Shown in pieces: positions 41,733-50,704 of a DNA stretch of 64,000 bases; within the stretch, counting starts at the first letter, position 1, and each line of letters begins with the position of its first letter. Under the pieces are notes generated by a model that saw nothing but the letters and a program-made list of their open reading frames with translations, was not told the DNA's origin and searched no databases. Both the position numbers and the translations under genes were made by a program. The DNA is taken from positions 2,976,001 to 3,040,000 of the forward strand of contig NZ_CP042344.1 in NCBI RefSeq assembly GCF_007954405.1, in the 5' to 3' direction. Origin of the DNA: Comamonas flocculans. Lineage in GTDB: Bacteria > Pseudomonadota > Gammaproteobacteria > Burkholderiales > Burkholderiaceae_C.

Positions 41733-43295
41733 ATGTTTGATGACCAACTGAAAACCCAGCTCGCCGCCTATCTGCAGCGCGTGGTGCGTCCGTTCACGCT
41801 GGTGGCCTCGCTGGGCGACGACGCCACCTCGACCGAGATGCGCGAGATGCTGCAGACCATTGCCGGCATGCGCCCCGACATGATCACGCTGCGCGAGGAC
41901 GGGCAGGACGCGCGCAAGCCTTCGTTCACGCTGGTGCGCGAGGGCGACGAGGGGCGGCTGCGCTTTGCCGGATTGCCGCTGGGGCATGAATTCACCTCGC
42001 TGGTGCTGGCCCTGCTGTGGTCGGGCGGACACCCGCCCAAGGAAGAGGCCGATCTGCTGGAGCAGGTCAGGCAGCTCGACGGCGAGCTGAACTTCGAGGT
42101 CTACATGAGCCTCACCTGCCACAGCTGTCCCGACGTGGTGCAGGCGCTCTCGCTCATGGCCATCCTGAACCCGAAGATCAGGACCACGGTGATCGAGGGC
42201 GGTGCCTTCCAGAAGGAAGTGAGCGAGCGCGAGATCATGGCCGTACCCACGGTCTACCTCAATGGCGAGATGTTTTCCGCGGGGCACATGGAGCTGGCGC
42301 AGTTCGTCGCCAAGCTCGATACCGGCGCGGCCCGGCGCGATGCCGAAAAGCTTTCGGCCAGGGAGGCGTTCGACATGCTCATCGTCGGCGGCGGCCCGGC
42401 AGGTGCGGCAGCGGCGGTGTACGCGGCGCGCAAGGGCATACGCACCGGCCTGGTGGCCGAGCGTTTTGGCGGGCAGGTGAACGACACGCTCGATATCGAC
42501 AACTACATTTCGGTGCCGCACACCGAGGGGCCGCAGTTCTCCTCGGCGCTGCTGCAGCACGTGCGCGAGTACGAGGTGGACGTGATGAACCTGCAGCGCG
42601 CCAGGGCGCTGCGACCCGCGGCGGCACCCGGCGGTCTGATCGAGGTCGAGCTGGAAAACGGCGGCGTGCTCAAGGCGAGGTCCGTGGTGCTGTCCACCGG
42701 TGCGCGCTGGCGCAACATGGGCGTGCCCGGCGAAGACGAATACCGCACCAAGGGCGTGGCCTACTGCCCGAGCTGCGACGGCCCGCTGTACAAGGGCAAG
42801 CGCGTGGCGGTGATCGGTGGCGGCAATTCCGGCATCGAGGCGGCGATCGACCTGGCCGGGGTGGTGGCGCATGTGACGGTGCTGGAGTTCATGCCCGAGC
42901 TCAAGGCCGACGCGGTGCTGCAGAAGAAGCTCAAGAGCCTGCCCAACGTCGACGTGATCCTGAACGCCCAGACCACCGAGGTGCTGGGCGAGGGCGGCAA
43001 GGTCAATGCCCTGGCCTGGAAGGACCGCATCAGCGGCGTGCAGCAGCGTCTGGAGGTGGAGGGTGTTTTCGTGCAGATCGGGCTGCTGCCCAACACCGAC
43101 TGGCTCAAGGGCACGGTGGAGCTGTCCCATACCGGCGAGATCATGGTTGATGCGCGCGGCCAGACCAATGTGCCGGGCGTGTTCGCCGCGGGCGACTGCA
43201 CCACGGTGGCGTTCAAGCAGATCGTGATCGCTGCGGGGGCGGGCGCGACGGCGGCGCTGGCGGCGTTTGACCATCTGATCCGCGCGGGGGCCTGA
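41733..43295 (+). CDS. ahpF: AhpF, alkyl hydroperoxide reductase flavoprotein
   Basis: 520 residues. An N-terminal tandem thioredoxin-fold domain has the redox pair CHSC ([14 protein letters not shown]), then a thioredoxin-reductase-like half with FAD motif [19 protein letters not shown], the second redox pair CPSC ([14 protein letters not shown]), the NADH-binding [19 protein letters not shown] and the C-terminal [16 protein letters not shown]. It passes electrons from NADH to AhpC. A GGAGAAG site precedes the ATG; complete. Confidence 0.97.
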   Translation: MFDDQLKTQLAAYLQRVVRPFTLVASLGDDATSTEMREMLQTIAGMRPDMITLREDGQDARKPSFTLVREGDEGRLRFAGLPLGHEFTSLVLALLWSGGHPPKEEADLLEQVRQLDGELNFEVYMSLTCHSCPDVVQALSLMAILNPKIRTTVIEGGAFQKEVSEREIMAVPTVYLNGEMFSAGHMELAQFVAKLDTGAARRDAEKLSAREAFDMLIVGGGPAGAAAAVYAARKGIRTGLVAERFGGQVNDTLDIDNYISVPHTEGPQFSSALLQHVREYEVDVMNLQRARALRPAAAPGGLIEVELENGGVLKARSVVLSTGARWRNMGVPGEDEYRTKGVAYCPSCDGPLYKGKRVAVIGGGNSGIEAAIDLAGVVAHVTVLEFMPELKADAVLQKKLKSLPNVDVILNAQTTEVLGEGGKVNALAWKDRISGVQQRLEVEGVFVQIGLLPNTDWLKGTVELSHTGEIMVDARGQTNVPGVFAAGDCTTVAFKQIVIAAGAGATAALAAFDHLIRAGA

Positions 43296-43348
43296 CAGCC
43301 CTCTGGCGGTGGCGCGGGGCGGCGGGCCAGGGCAGCCGGCTCCGCGCT

Positions 43349-44311
43349 TCAGGGCGTGAAGACGATGCGGCCAGCAGGGGCGTCATCGTCGCTCCACGCG
43401 CGCTCCACTTCGCTCAGCGGCAGGGCGCGCACCTCGGTCTTGAAGGTGCCGCGGGCAATCGTGCGCACCAGTTCCGGCAATTCGGCGAGCATTTCGCGGC
43501 CTGAAATCGCCCCCAGCCCGCTGCCCATGACCTGCAGCCTGGCCGAGCGCAGGAAAGCGCCGGGAATCGGCGCGACGTCGCCGGCCATCGAGCCCACATG
43601 CAGCCAGTCCAGGGGCTGGCTGCGGTTGCTGCGTTGCCGGAGTATGGCTTCCATCGTCCGCACGCAGCACTCGCCCCAGACGAAATCGAGCACGACGTCC
43701 ACCTCGCTGGCCAGGTGTCCCAGCTCGGCTGCGCCGAGCGTCACCGTGCCCGTCGCACCCAGCGCGGGAAGCGCCGCGAGCCTGGCCGCATTGCGCCCCG
43801 CGGCAAGCACCTGTGATGCGCCCAGATGCCGGGCGATCTGCACCGCCAGGCGGCCGGAGCAGCCGGTTGCGCCCAGGATGAGCACGCGCTTGCCCCTTTG
43901 CAGCGGCAGGCGCGCCCGGAAGGAGGGCAGGCGGCAGCGCAAGGCCATCCACGATGCCATCGCGGGGTTCATGGTGCCCGCGATGAGGACCGGGTCGCAG
44001 TCGTCGGGCAGCGTGATGCTGTGGTGGAGCTCGATGACCGTGCGCTCGGCCATGGTGCCGGGCTGTCCCGGCCCCTGGACGAAGTAGCGCAGTTTGCCGT
44101 CGCTGCCGCGCCCCACGCCGTCCATGCCGGCGACGAGCGGCGCGTGGCCGCGGCTGGAATAGTGCGCGCCAGCGGCCATGCCGCGCGTCAGGTGGTGCAG
44201 CCCGGCGGCGAGAACCTGTATCTGCATTTCCCCGGGCTTGACGGCGAGGGGCTCGTCGATGTCCCGGTAATGCGGGGCCTGGCCAGAGCTGGAGATGACG
44301 GCGGCTTTCAT
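43349..44311 (-). CDS. MDR-family quinone oxidoreductase-like protein
   Basis: 320 residues of the medium-chain dehydrogenase/reductase superfamily without zinc ligands. An N-terminal GroES-like domain (PGEMQIQVLAAGLHHLTRG, APLVAGMDGVGRG) precedes a Rossmann half with RVLILGATGCSGRLAVQIA, ASQVLAAGRNAARL and a C-terminal LSEVERAWSDDDAPAGRIV. It probably reduces a quinone or enone with NADPH. It is divergent from a MarR gene over an 88-base region holding a near-perfect palindrome, so MarR-controlled response to electrophiles is likely. Confidence 0.85.
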   Translation of the reverse strand: MKAAVISSSGQAPHYRDIDEPLAVKPGEMQIQVLAAGLHHLTRGMAAGAHYSSRGHAPLVAGMDGVGRGSDGKLRYFVQGPGQPGTMAERTVIELHHSITLPDDCDPVLIAGTMNPAMASWMALRCRLPSFRARLPLQRGKRVLILGATGCSGRLAVQIARHLGASQVLAAGRNAARLAALPALGATGTVTLGAAELGHLASEVDVVLDFVWGECCVRTMEAILRQRSNRSQPLDWLHVGSMAGDVAPIPGAFLRSARLQVMGSGLGAISGREMLAELPELVRTIARGTFKTEVRALPLSEVERAWSDDDAPAGRIVFTP

Positions 44312-44351
44312 CGGTTTTTCCTTCAGAATGGTGGAATAGAAAGTACTTGTT

Positions 44352-44372
44352 ACGAACCAATTATTGATTCGT
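44352..44372. promoter_or_regulatory. MarR operator candidate
   Basis: Arms ACGAACCAAT (44352-44361) and ATTGATTCGT (44363-44372) around one central base match at nine of ten positions. A further half-site TACGAACCAT follows (44375-44384). It lies between the divergent quinone-oxidoreductase-like gene and the MarR gene, in the only AT-rich patch there. Confidence 0.65.
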
Positions 44373-44399
44373 CATACGAACCATGTCAAGATCGATGCG

Positions 44400-44864
44400 A
44401 TGAAAAGACAAGTCCCGAGAAGCCAGTCCCCGGATTCCCGCTCTTCGTCCGCCGATGAGGGCGTCGTCGACGCGCTGGTGACGGCCTCCTTCGTCACCAT
44501 GGCTGCCATCAACCGGATCGGTGCCGAGCACGATCTGTCTCTCTCGCTGGTGCGCGTCCTGGGCATCCTCTGGGACCGACGCCCGCGCATGAGCGAGCTC
44601 GCCGAGCACTTGGGCCTGGAGAAGCAGACGATGTCGGGCCTGATCGCCCGGGCGCAGAAGCGGGGCCTGGTGGCGCGCGCGCCCAACGCCGACGACCGCC
44701 GCGCCATGGAGGTGTTTCTGACCAGCGAGGGAGCCGAACTCGTCCAGCGGCTGCGCAAGCAGGCGCACCAGGCCCTGCTGCCGCGCATTCAGAAGCTGTG
44801 CGCCGAGGACCAGCAGCAGCTGCAGGCCTTGCTCGAGTGCATGCTCGCAGACCACGGGCATTGA
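44400..44864 (+). CDS. MarR-family regulator
   Basis: 154 residues from the ATG at 44400; a longer version from TTG 44364 would start inside the palindrome. A winged helix-turn-helix is visible: LVRVLGILWDRRPRMSELAEHL, LEKQTMSGLIARAQKRGLVARAPNADDRRAMEVFLTSEG, with the DDRR wing typical of MarR. The C-terminal helices dimerise. It is predicted to repress itself and the divergent oxidoreductase gene and to be released by a small electrophile or phenolic compound. Confidence 0.9.
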   Translation: MKRQVPRSQSPDSRSSSADEGVVDALVTASFVTMAAINRIGAEHDLSLSLVRVLGILWDRRPRMSELAEHLGLEKQTMSGLIARAQKRGLVARAPNADDRRAMEVFLTSEGAELVQRLRKQAHQALLPRIQKLCAEDQQQLQALLECMLADHGH

Positions 44865-45031
44865 CGGCACGGGCCGGCTGCCAGCGTAAGCCACCACCCC
44901 GCACACCGCCCCGACGAATTGCCCGGGCGCCAGGCGGTGCTGCGGAGCGCGCCACGCGCCGGGCAGGGCTTCGGTGCGCGCATGTTTTGGCGCATGATCC
45001 GGGGCGTCAAGGTTGATTGTGAGAGGAAGAG

Positions 45032-46588
45032 ATGCCCCAGCAGCATGCCGTGTCGCCCGTGGATTTCGAACTTGCGCGCCAGGCCTCGGGCTTGACGCTG
45101 GGTGCGCTCTTTGCCCTGAGCGTGCGCCTGGGCCCCGGACGCATCGCGCTGCAGCAGGGCGAGCGCCAGCTGAGCTATGCCGAGTTGGACGAGCGCAGCA
45201 ACCGCCTGTGCCGCTACTGGATGTCGCGCGGCATAGCGCGGGGCGACCGGGTGGCGGTGCTGGCGGAAAACTGCATGGAGTACGTGGAGGTGCTGGTGGC
45301 GGCGGCCAAGCTCGGGGTGATTGCCGCTTGCCAGAACTGGCGCCTGGCCGAGCGCGAGCTGTACCACTGCCTGAGCCTGGTGACGCCCAAGTTGATCCAC
45401 GCCTCGGCGCGCCACGCCGACATTGCCGCGCGCTACGCCGGGCTGGCGCCCGGCTTGAGCTTCGGCGCTGACTACGAGGCTGCGCTGGCCGGGCAGAGCG
45501 CCGCCGCGGTGCCCGATGCGTGCGAACCCGAGGATGGCGTGGTCATCCTCTACACCAGCGGCACCACCGGCATGCCCAAGGGGGCGCTGATCAGCCAGCG
45601 CGCCGAGATCGCGCGGGCGCAGAACCAGATGATCGACCTGCCGAGCACGCCCGACGAGCACTTCGTTGCCTGGGCGCCGCTGTTTCACATGGTCTCCACC
45701 GACACGGTGTTCATGACGCTGATCCAAGGCGCGAAGGTGATCGTCACCGACGGTTTTGACGCACCCGCGCTGGCGCGGATCGCGGTGCGCGAGCGCCTGG
45801 CGCGCTTCACGCTCATGCCCGGCATGATCACGCCCTTTCTGGACGCCCTGCGCGCCACTGGCCAGCCGGTGGCCGGCATGCGCTGGGTGGGCGTGATGGC
45901 CGACCTGGTGCCGCGCGAGCAGATCGCCGAGGTCACGCGCCTCGTGGGCGCGCCCTATCTGAACACCTTTGGCTCGACCGAGACCGGGCTGCCGCCGGCC
46001 ACGCGCCACACCATCGCGGTGGGCCAGGTGCCCGCCAGCCTGAACAAGGTCCAGAGCAGCTTTTGCCGCATCAAGCTGGTGGACGCCGACGACCGCGAGG
46101 TGGCCGACGGCGAGCCGGGCGAGCTGGCAATGCGCGGGCCGACGCTGTTTTCAGGCTACTGGAACAACCCCGAGGCGAATGCCGAGGACTTTCGCGGCGG
46201 CTGGTTTCACATGGGCGACGTGTTCGTGCGCAACCCGGACGGCACGCTCTCCTTCGTGGACCGGTGCAAGTACCTGATCAAGTCCGGCGGCGAGAACATC
46301 TACCCGGCCGAGATCGAGCGCGTGCTGCTCACCGAGCCGCGCGTGGCCGACGCGGTGGTGATCCGCCGCCCCGACGCCAGGTGGGGCGAGGTGCCGGTCG
46401 CCTACGTGGTGCGCAAGGATGCGACGCTCAGCGGGCAGGCGCTGATCGAGCTGTGCCGCGCCCACATCGCCGGCTACAAGCTGCCCAAGGAGGTGCACTT
46501 CGTGCAGGATGATTTCCTGCCGCGCAGCACTACCGGCAAGATCATGCGCCACGAACTCGAAAAGCGCATGCGCGAGGGCGCCGCTTAG
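45032..46588 (+). CDS. AMP-dependent acyl-CoA synthetase
   Basis: 518 residues of the ANL superfamily. Phosphate loop ILYTSGTTGMPKGALIS, substrate/adenine motif LNTFGSTETGLPP, hinge GGWFHMGDVFVRNPDGTLSFVDRCKYLIKSGGENIYPAEIE and the catalytic Lys near the end in PRSTTGKIMRHEL. It activates a carboxylic acid, likely fatty or aromatic, to its CoA ester. No clear partner: the MarR gene is 167 bases upstream, same strand, and the GH-like gene is convergent. A GAGAGGAAGAG site precedes the ATG. Confidence 0.92.
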   Translation: MPQQHAVSPVDFELARQASGLTLGALFALSVRLGPGRIALQQGERQLSYAELDERSNRLCRYWMSRGIARGDRVAVLAENCMEYVEVLVAAAKLGVIAACQNWRLAERELYHCLSLVTPKLIHASARHADIAARYAGLAPGLSFGADYEAALAGQSAAAVPDACEPEDGVVILYTSGTTGMPKGALISQRAEIARAQNQMIDLPSTPDEHFVAWAPLFHMVSTDTVFMTLIQGAKVIVTDGFDAPALARIAVRERLARFTLMPGMITPFLDALRATGQPVAGMRWVGVMADLVPREQIAEVTRLVGAPYLNTFGSTETGLPPATRHTIAVGQVPASLNKVQSSFCRIKLVDADDREVADGEPGELAMRGPTLFSGYWNNPEANAEDFRGGWFHMGDVFVRNPDGTLSFVDRCKYLIKSGGENIYPAEIERVLLTEPRVADAVVIRRPDARWGEVPVAYVVRKDATLSGQALIELCRAHIAGYKLPKEVHFVQDDFLPRSTTGKIMRHELEKRMREGAA

Positions 46589-46780
46589 GACGACGCTGAC
46601 CAAGTCACACGTGCGCGGCGTATTCCTGGCTCGGGCGGTACGCGTCGTTGCAGATGCTCGCCATGGCTGCGACCATGTCCGCGCGCTGCGTCTCGCGGCC
46701 CGCCCGAAAAGAGCACAGCCCTTTGGTTTGGGGCGCCAAACAATTGACGGACAAGTTCGTGTTCGGCGTTGCCCTGGCCC
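46589..46780. other. Gap between convergent genes, nothing recognised
   Basis: 192 bases. A minus-strand frame ending at 46605 (ADMVAAMASICNDAYRPSQE) looks protein-like but has no start of its own outside the neighbouring gene and no recognised family; it could be a remnant of a deleted gene. Confidence 0.3.
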
Positions 46781-48115
46781 CTACTGCGGCGCGGTCCACA
46801 GCTTGGTCAGTTCGGCCACGGCGGCGCGGGGCGTCAGGATGTCCGGGTAGTAGCTCCCGCCCGGATTGACCGGATTTGCAGGGTCGCGGCGTGGGTCTGG
46901 CTCGATGGAGTAAATGCCAAACCACTCCTCATCCCAATAATGCCCCGGGAATTGGTCTATTCTGTCCGCGCCGGGCCTGACGTTGTGCACCGTCCGATCG
47001 TCGGCCTTCCACCATTCATCGGACCATGCAAACACATAGCCGCCCGATGCCACTGCCTTGTTCTTCACGATGTCCTGCCAATGCACGCTGATGTAATCCG
47101 CCTGCTCCTGGGCATGGTTTGGCAGTTCCACCGCGACCGTGCCATTGCGCGTGGAAGCGGGGCATCCGAATTCGGTGATCAGCAAGGCATGCGGGTGGGC
47201 GCGGGTCGATTCTTCAAAGCGGGAAAACAGGTTGTCGAACCCATTGGTGACATTGCCGCGGTAAGAATTGATGCCGATGACGTCGATGTGGGGAAGCCCG
47301 CCGAACTGCATCGCGTAGTCCACGCTTTCCATGGAATCGTCGATCAGGCAGGTCATCGTCAACTTCTCCGGCGCCTGTTGTTTCGTCACTTCTCCCAGCT
47401 TGTCTATCCATGCCCAGAAACCGGGTGCGCTCTTGATGGGAACCTGCCGGCCCTCGGCGGCTGAAAAGCCGCTGGACAAATTGGCCTCGTTGCCCATGAC
47501 GAACCCCATCACCGCGGGGTGCGACCCTATCTGCCGCGCAATCTCCTTCACCCCTGTTTCCACTCTGGCCTTGACCTGCGGATTGAGATAAACCCCGCCA
47601 TCGATGGGGTAGCCCACCCAGGCGCAAATTCCGTTGTCCAGGCAGGCGTCGAGGAATTTCTTGTGGCTTTGCGCCGCACCCGACACGGCGTTGATGTCGC
47701 TGAATGGCAGCGTCGAATAGAGTCTGACGGTGTTGATGCCCATTTTTTTCATCATGGGCAGGTCGCGCATGAAGAGTTGGTCCCAGAAATCGATAAAGAA
47801 ATCACCCCAGGGCAGGGAAGCGAAACTCGCACCCACGGGTTGCGGTGCGTAGCACACGCCCTGCGCAAAGAAGGGCACGCCATCCTTGAGGATTTGCCGA
47901 CCCTCCACCGAGAAATACCCTGGTGCCGGCTCGCCGCTGCCGTGCGAGCAGGTATCGCTGACCCACTGGCCGGTCTCATCGTAAAGCGGCTGGCAATCGG
48001 GCAAAGCGTCGTCGCCACCGCCGCAGCCAGCCAGCAAATGGGTGCCCAGTGCCGCCGCGCCGTATTTCAGCAGCTGGCGGCGCTCCAGCCGGTGGGGTAG
48101 TGTGTTGGCGCCCAT
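46781..48115 (-). CDS. Glycoside hydrolase-like (clan A TIM-barrel) lipoprotein
   Basis: 444 residues starting at MGANTLPHRLERRQLLKYG, with AGGAG before the ATG. The N-terminus has RRQLLKY, then a hydrophobic stretch and lipobox LLAGC followed by Gly/Asp, so export and lipidation are predicted. The body is a GH2/GH5/GH72-like barrel: FFAQGVCYAPQPVG, MMKKMGINTVRLYSTLPFSD, the acid/base region GFVMGNEANLSSGF and the nucleophile region LLITEFGCPASTR. The arrangement recalls beta-1,3-glucanosyltransferase (GH72)-type proteins, but the family is uncertain. Base composition is visibly less GC-rich than its neighbours, suggesting transfer. Confidence 0.7.
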   Translation of the reverse strand: MGANTLPHRLERRQLLKYGAAALGTHLLAGCGGGDDALPDCQPLYDETGQWVSDTCSHGSGEPAPGYFSVEGRQILKDGVPFFAQGVCYAPQPVGASFASLPWGDFFIDFWDQLFMRDLPMMKKMGINTVRLYSTLPFSDINAVSGAAQSHKKFLDACLDNGICAWVGYPIDGGVYLNPQVKARVETGVKEIARQIGSHPAVMGFVMGNEANLSSGFSAAEGRQVPIKSAPGFWAWIDKLGEVTKQQAPEKLTMTCLIDDSMESVDYAMQFGGLPHIDVIGINSYRGNVTNGFDNLFSRFEESTRAHPHALLITEFGCPASTRNGTVAVELPNHAQEQADYISVHWQDIVKNKAVASGGYVFAWSDEWWKADDRTVHNVRPGADRIDQFPGHYWDEEWFGIYSIEPDPRRDPANPVNPGGSYYPDILTPRAAVAELTKLWTAPQ

Positions 48116-48323
48116 GGAATGCTCCTGTTCTTGTGGTCCGTCGCTCAGTGTAGGTGGGGGCTGGGCTGGCGTCTGGCCTGTCTTTTGACGCAGCGTCCCA
48201 ACTGTGCTCGTGGCGTCCCGGCGCCTCGTGTCCATCGCCATAGGCCCGGCAAAACTCTGCGCCACGAAGGTGAAAACGCAGAGGCGGGACGGTAGTCCGG
48301 CCAAGCCGGGATGGGGCACGAGG

Positions 48324-48348
48324 ATTGTCTTTTTAAAAGACAATTGTC
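48324..48348. promoter_or_regulatory. Overlapping perfect palindromes upstream of livK-like gene
   Basis: ATTGTCTTTT-T-AAAAGACAAT (48324-48344) is a perfect inverted repeat with 10-base arms. It overlaps a second one, GACAATTGTC (48339-48348), so the half-site ATTGTC/GACAAT occurs three times. This looks like an operator for a dimeric regulator. The regulator is not evident in the window. Confidence 0.6.
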
Positions 48349-48422
48349 TGATTATTGGGCAATAAACGTCTGTTTTCAAGGCATTTTGTGCTGGAACTGT
48401 CGTTATTGCGGCGCTTCGGGCT

Positions 48423-48439
48423 TGGCATGGCTTGTGCAT
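48423..48439 (+). promoter_or_regulatory. Sigma54-type promoter candidate
   Basis: TTGGCATGGCTTGTGCAT: GG (48424-48425) and GC (48436-48437) are exactly ten bases apart, with TGGCA at -24 and one mismatch at -12 (GTGC for TTGC). It predicts a start near 48450, 22 bases before the gene. Nitrogen-regulated amino-acid transporters often use sigma54. Confidence 0.4.
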
Positions 48440-48471
48440 GCACATGGGCATTCCATACAGGAGGCTCCCTC

Positions 48472-49662
48472 ATGCAACGTCGTACCCTGGTCGCCCTGGC
48501 CGCACTTGCCACCGCCGTCGGTCTGCCGGCATTCAGCCAGTCCAAGGACATCCGCATAGCGCATGTCTACAGCAAGACCGGCCCGCTGGAGGCCTATGGC
48601 AAGCAGACGCAAACCGGGTTGATGATGGGCTTGAACTACGCCACGCAGGGCAGCATGAGCATAGACGGGCGCAAGATCGTGGTCATCGAGAAGGACGACC
48701 AGGGCAAGCCTGACGTGGGCAAGAGTCTGCTGGCCGCGGCCTACGCCGATGACAAGGTGGACCTGGCCGTGGGCCCGACGAGCTCGGGCGTGGCGCTGGC
48801 CATGCTGCCGGTGGCCGAGGAATACAAGAAGATCCTGCTGGTCGAGCCCGCCGTGGCCGACGCCATCACCGGCGACAAGTGGAACAAGTACATCTTCCGC
48901 ACCGGGCGCAACTCCAGCCAGGACGCGATCAGCAACGCGGTGGCGATGGACAAGGACGGCGTGTCGGTGGCCACGCTGGCGCAGGACTACGCCTTTGGGC
49001 GCGACGGCGTGAAGGCCTTCAAGGACGCGCTCAAGCACGCAAAAATAGTGCATGAGGAATACCTGCCGCAGACCACCACCGACTTCACCGCCGGCATCCA
49101 GCGCCTGGTGGACGTGCTCAAGGACAAGCCGGGGCGCAAGGCCATCGAGGTGATCTGGGCCGGCGGCACGCCGCCCTTCAACGCCCTGGCCGCGCAGGAC
49201 CTGAAGAAGCGCTACGGCATCGAGGTGTTCACCGGCGGCAACATCCTGCCGGCCATGGCCGCCTACAAGAACTTCCCGGGCATGGAGGGTGCGACCTACT
49301 ACTACTTCGGCATCCCGAAGAACCCGGTGAACGACGCCATGGTCGCCATGCACTACAAGGAATTCAAGAGCCCGCCGGACTTCTTCACCGCCGGCGGTTT
49401 CTCGGCCGCCATGGCCATCGTCACCGCGCTGAAGAAGACCGGCGGCGACACCGCTACCAACAAGCTCATCAAGACCATGGAAGGCATGAGCTTCGAGACG
49501 CCCAAGGGCACCATGACCTTCCGGCGCGAAGACCACCAGGCCATGCAGAGCATGTACCACTTCCGCATCAAGGACGACCCGGCCTTCGCCTGGGGCGTGC
49601 CCGAGCTGGTGCGCGAGATCAAGCCTGAAGAGATGCAGGTGCCCATCCGCAACAAGCGCTGA
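48472..49662 (+). CDS. Branched-chain amino acid-type ABC transporter, binding protein
   Basis: 396 residues with a signal peptide (RRTLVALAALATAVGLPAFS, cleavage before QSKD) and a type I periplasmic binding protein fold: IRIAHVYSKTGPLEAYGKQT, LAVGPTSSGVALAMLPVAEE, TTDFTAGIQRLVDVLKDK, IEVIWAGGTPPF. It delivers a substrate to the permeases encoded downstream. The ligand is not certain: this subfamily also binds amides, urea and aromatic acids. GGAGGCT precedes the ATG. A sigma54-like promoter and palindromes lie upstream. Confidence 0.92.
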   Translation: MQRRTLVALAALATAVGLPAFSQSKDIRIAHVYSKTGPLEAYGKQTQTGLMMGLNYATQGSMSIDGRKIVVIEKDDQGKPDVGKSLLAAAYADDKVDLAVGPTSSGVALAMLPVAEEYKKILLVEPAVADAITGDKWNKYIFRTGRNSSQDAISNAVAMDKDGVSVATLAQDYAFGRDGVKAFKDALKHAKIVHEEYLPQTTTDFTAGIQRLVDVLKDKPGRKAIEVIWAGGTPPFNALAAQDLKKRYGIEVFTGGNILPAMAAYKNFPGMEGATYYYFGIPKNPVNDAMVAMHYKEFKSPPDFFTAGGFSAAMAIVTALKKTGGDTATNKLIKTMEGMSFETPKGTMTFRREDHQAMQSMYHFRIKDDPAFAWGVPELVREIKPEEMQVPIRNKR

Positions 49663-49669
49663 TGCCTTG

Positions 49670-49791
49670 CTCTCTCCCCCTTCGGGGGGAGGGCCGGGGT
49701 GGGGGCAGCCGCGCCTCTCTGCATCCCGCCACGTCACCGCGCCGACCGGCCGAACGCCCCCATCCCAACCTTCCCCCAGCGGGGGAAGGAG
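49670..49791. repeat. Paired GC-rich inverted repeat (REPIN-like) between livK- and livG-like genes
   Basis: Left arm 49670-49707 (CTCCCCCTTCGGGGGGAGGG CCGGGGTGGGGG) and right arm about 49755-49791 (CCCCATCCCAACCTTCCCCC AGCGGGGGAAGG), inverted, with a ~47-base loop. Each arm also has a small internal hairpin. Occupies nearly the whole gap in the operon. Confidence 0.85.
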
Positions 49792-49812
49792 TCCACTGTC
49801 CTGCTGCCTTTC

Positions 49813-50586
49813 ATGCTCGAAACCCAAGACCTCACCATCCGCTTTGGCGGCCATGTGGCCGTCAACGCGGTGAGCTGCGCGTTCGCGCCGGGCACGCTTA
49901 CGGCCATCGTCGGACCCAATGGCGCGGGCAAGACGACCTATTTCAACCTGATCTCGGGCCAGCTCAAGGCCAGCAGCGGCAGCGTGCACCTGAACGGGCG
50001 CGAGCTCGGCGGCCTGCCCGCTGCCGAGCGCGCCCGCGCCGGCCTGGGCCGCGCCTTCCAGCTGACCAACTTGTTTCCCAAGCTGCCGGTGCTGGAGAAC
50101 GTGCGCCTGGCGGTGCAGGCCATGCGCCCCGGGGCGCACCGCCGCGGGCTGAACCTGTGGAGCATCTGGAGCGACCACCGCCAGCTCACCGCGCGCGCCG
50201 AAGACATCCTGCGCACCGTGGCGCTGTGGGAGCGGCGCGACGATGCCGCCGCCAGCCTGCCGCACGGCGACCAGCGCAAGCTGGAGGTGGCGCTGCTGAT
50301 GGCGCTGGAGCCGCAGGTCTACATGTTCGACGAACCCACGGCCGGCATGGGCCACGACGAGGCGCCGGTGATCCTGAACCTGATCCGCGAGCTGAAAAAG
50401 GACAAGAGCAAGACCATCCTGCTGGTGGAGCACAAGATGGACGTGGTGCGCGAGCTGGCCGACCGCATCATCGTGCTGACCAATGGCCAGCTCGTGGCCG
50501 ACGGCGAGCCGGCCGAGGTGATTGCCTCGCCCGTGGTGCAGCAGGCCTACCTGGGCGTGGGCGCCGACGGGGAGGAGGCTGCATGA
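49813..50586 (+). CDS. ABC transporter ATP-binding protein, LivG-like
   Basis: 257 residues: Walker A AIVGPNGAGKTTYFNL, LivG-type ARAGLGRAFQLTNLFPKLPV, signature region ASLPHGDQRKLEVALLMAL and Walker B VYMFDEPTAGMG, ending with the H-loop ILLVEHKMDVVRELADRI. The signature is LPHGDQRK where LSYGxQR is usual, within the LivG range. It powers import together with the LivF-like subunit encoded next. The ATG at 49813 is used; the upstream open frame runs into the repeat. Confidence 0.93.
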   Translation: MLETQDLTIRFGGHVAVNAVSCAFAPGTLTAIVGPNGAGKTTYFNLISGQLKASSGSVHLNGRELGGLPAAERARAGLGRAFQLTNLFPKLPVLENVRLAVQAMRPGAHRRGLNLWSIWSDHRQLTARAEDILRTVALWERRDDAAASLPHGDQRKLEVALLMALEPQVYMFDEPTAGMGHDEAPVILNLIRELKKDKSKTILLVEHKMDVVRELADRIIVLTNGQLVADGEPAEVIASPVVQQAYLGVGADGEEAA

Positions 50587-50599
50587 GCGCAGATATCGG

Positions 50600-50697
50600 C
50601 TCCTTCCCCCTTTGGGGGAAGGCAGGGATGGGGGCCGGCGCGGCGTCCACGGCCCCGCTGGCCCCCACCCCGGCCCTCCCCCAGCGGGGGAGGGAGG
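50600..50697. repeat. Paired GC-rich inverted repeat (REPIN-like) between livG- and livF-like genes
   Basis: Left arm 50600-50636 (TTCCCCCTTTGGGGGAAGGC AGGGATGGGGGCC) and right arm 50659-50697 (GGCCCCCACCCCGGCCCTCC CCCAGCGGGGGAGGG), inverted, ~23-base loop. It starts 13 bases after the livG-like stop and ends 7 bases before the livF-like ATG, so it supplies that gene's GGAGG-like ribosome-binding site. Confidence 0.85.
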
Positions 50698-50704
50698 AGC
50701 AGCC

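Larger units (their letters stand above)
48116..48471. other. Regulatory gap upstream of the ABC transporter operon
   Basis: 356 bases between divergent genes. It includes the palindromic patch 48324-48348 and the sigma54-like site 48423-48439 listed separately. An in-frame extension of the binding-protein gene back to 48355 lacks a ribosome-binding site and would precede the signal peptide, so the region is taken as non-coding. Confidence 0.55.
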
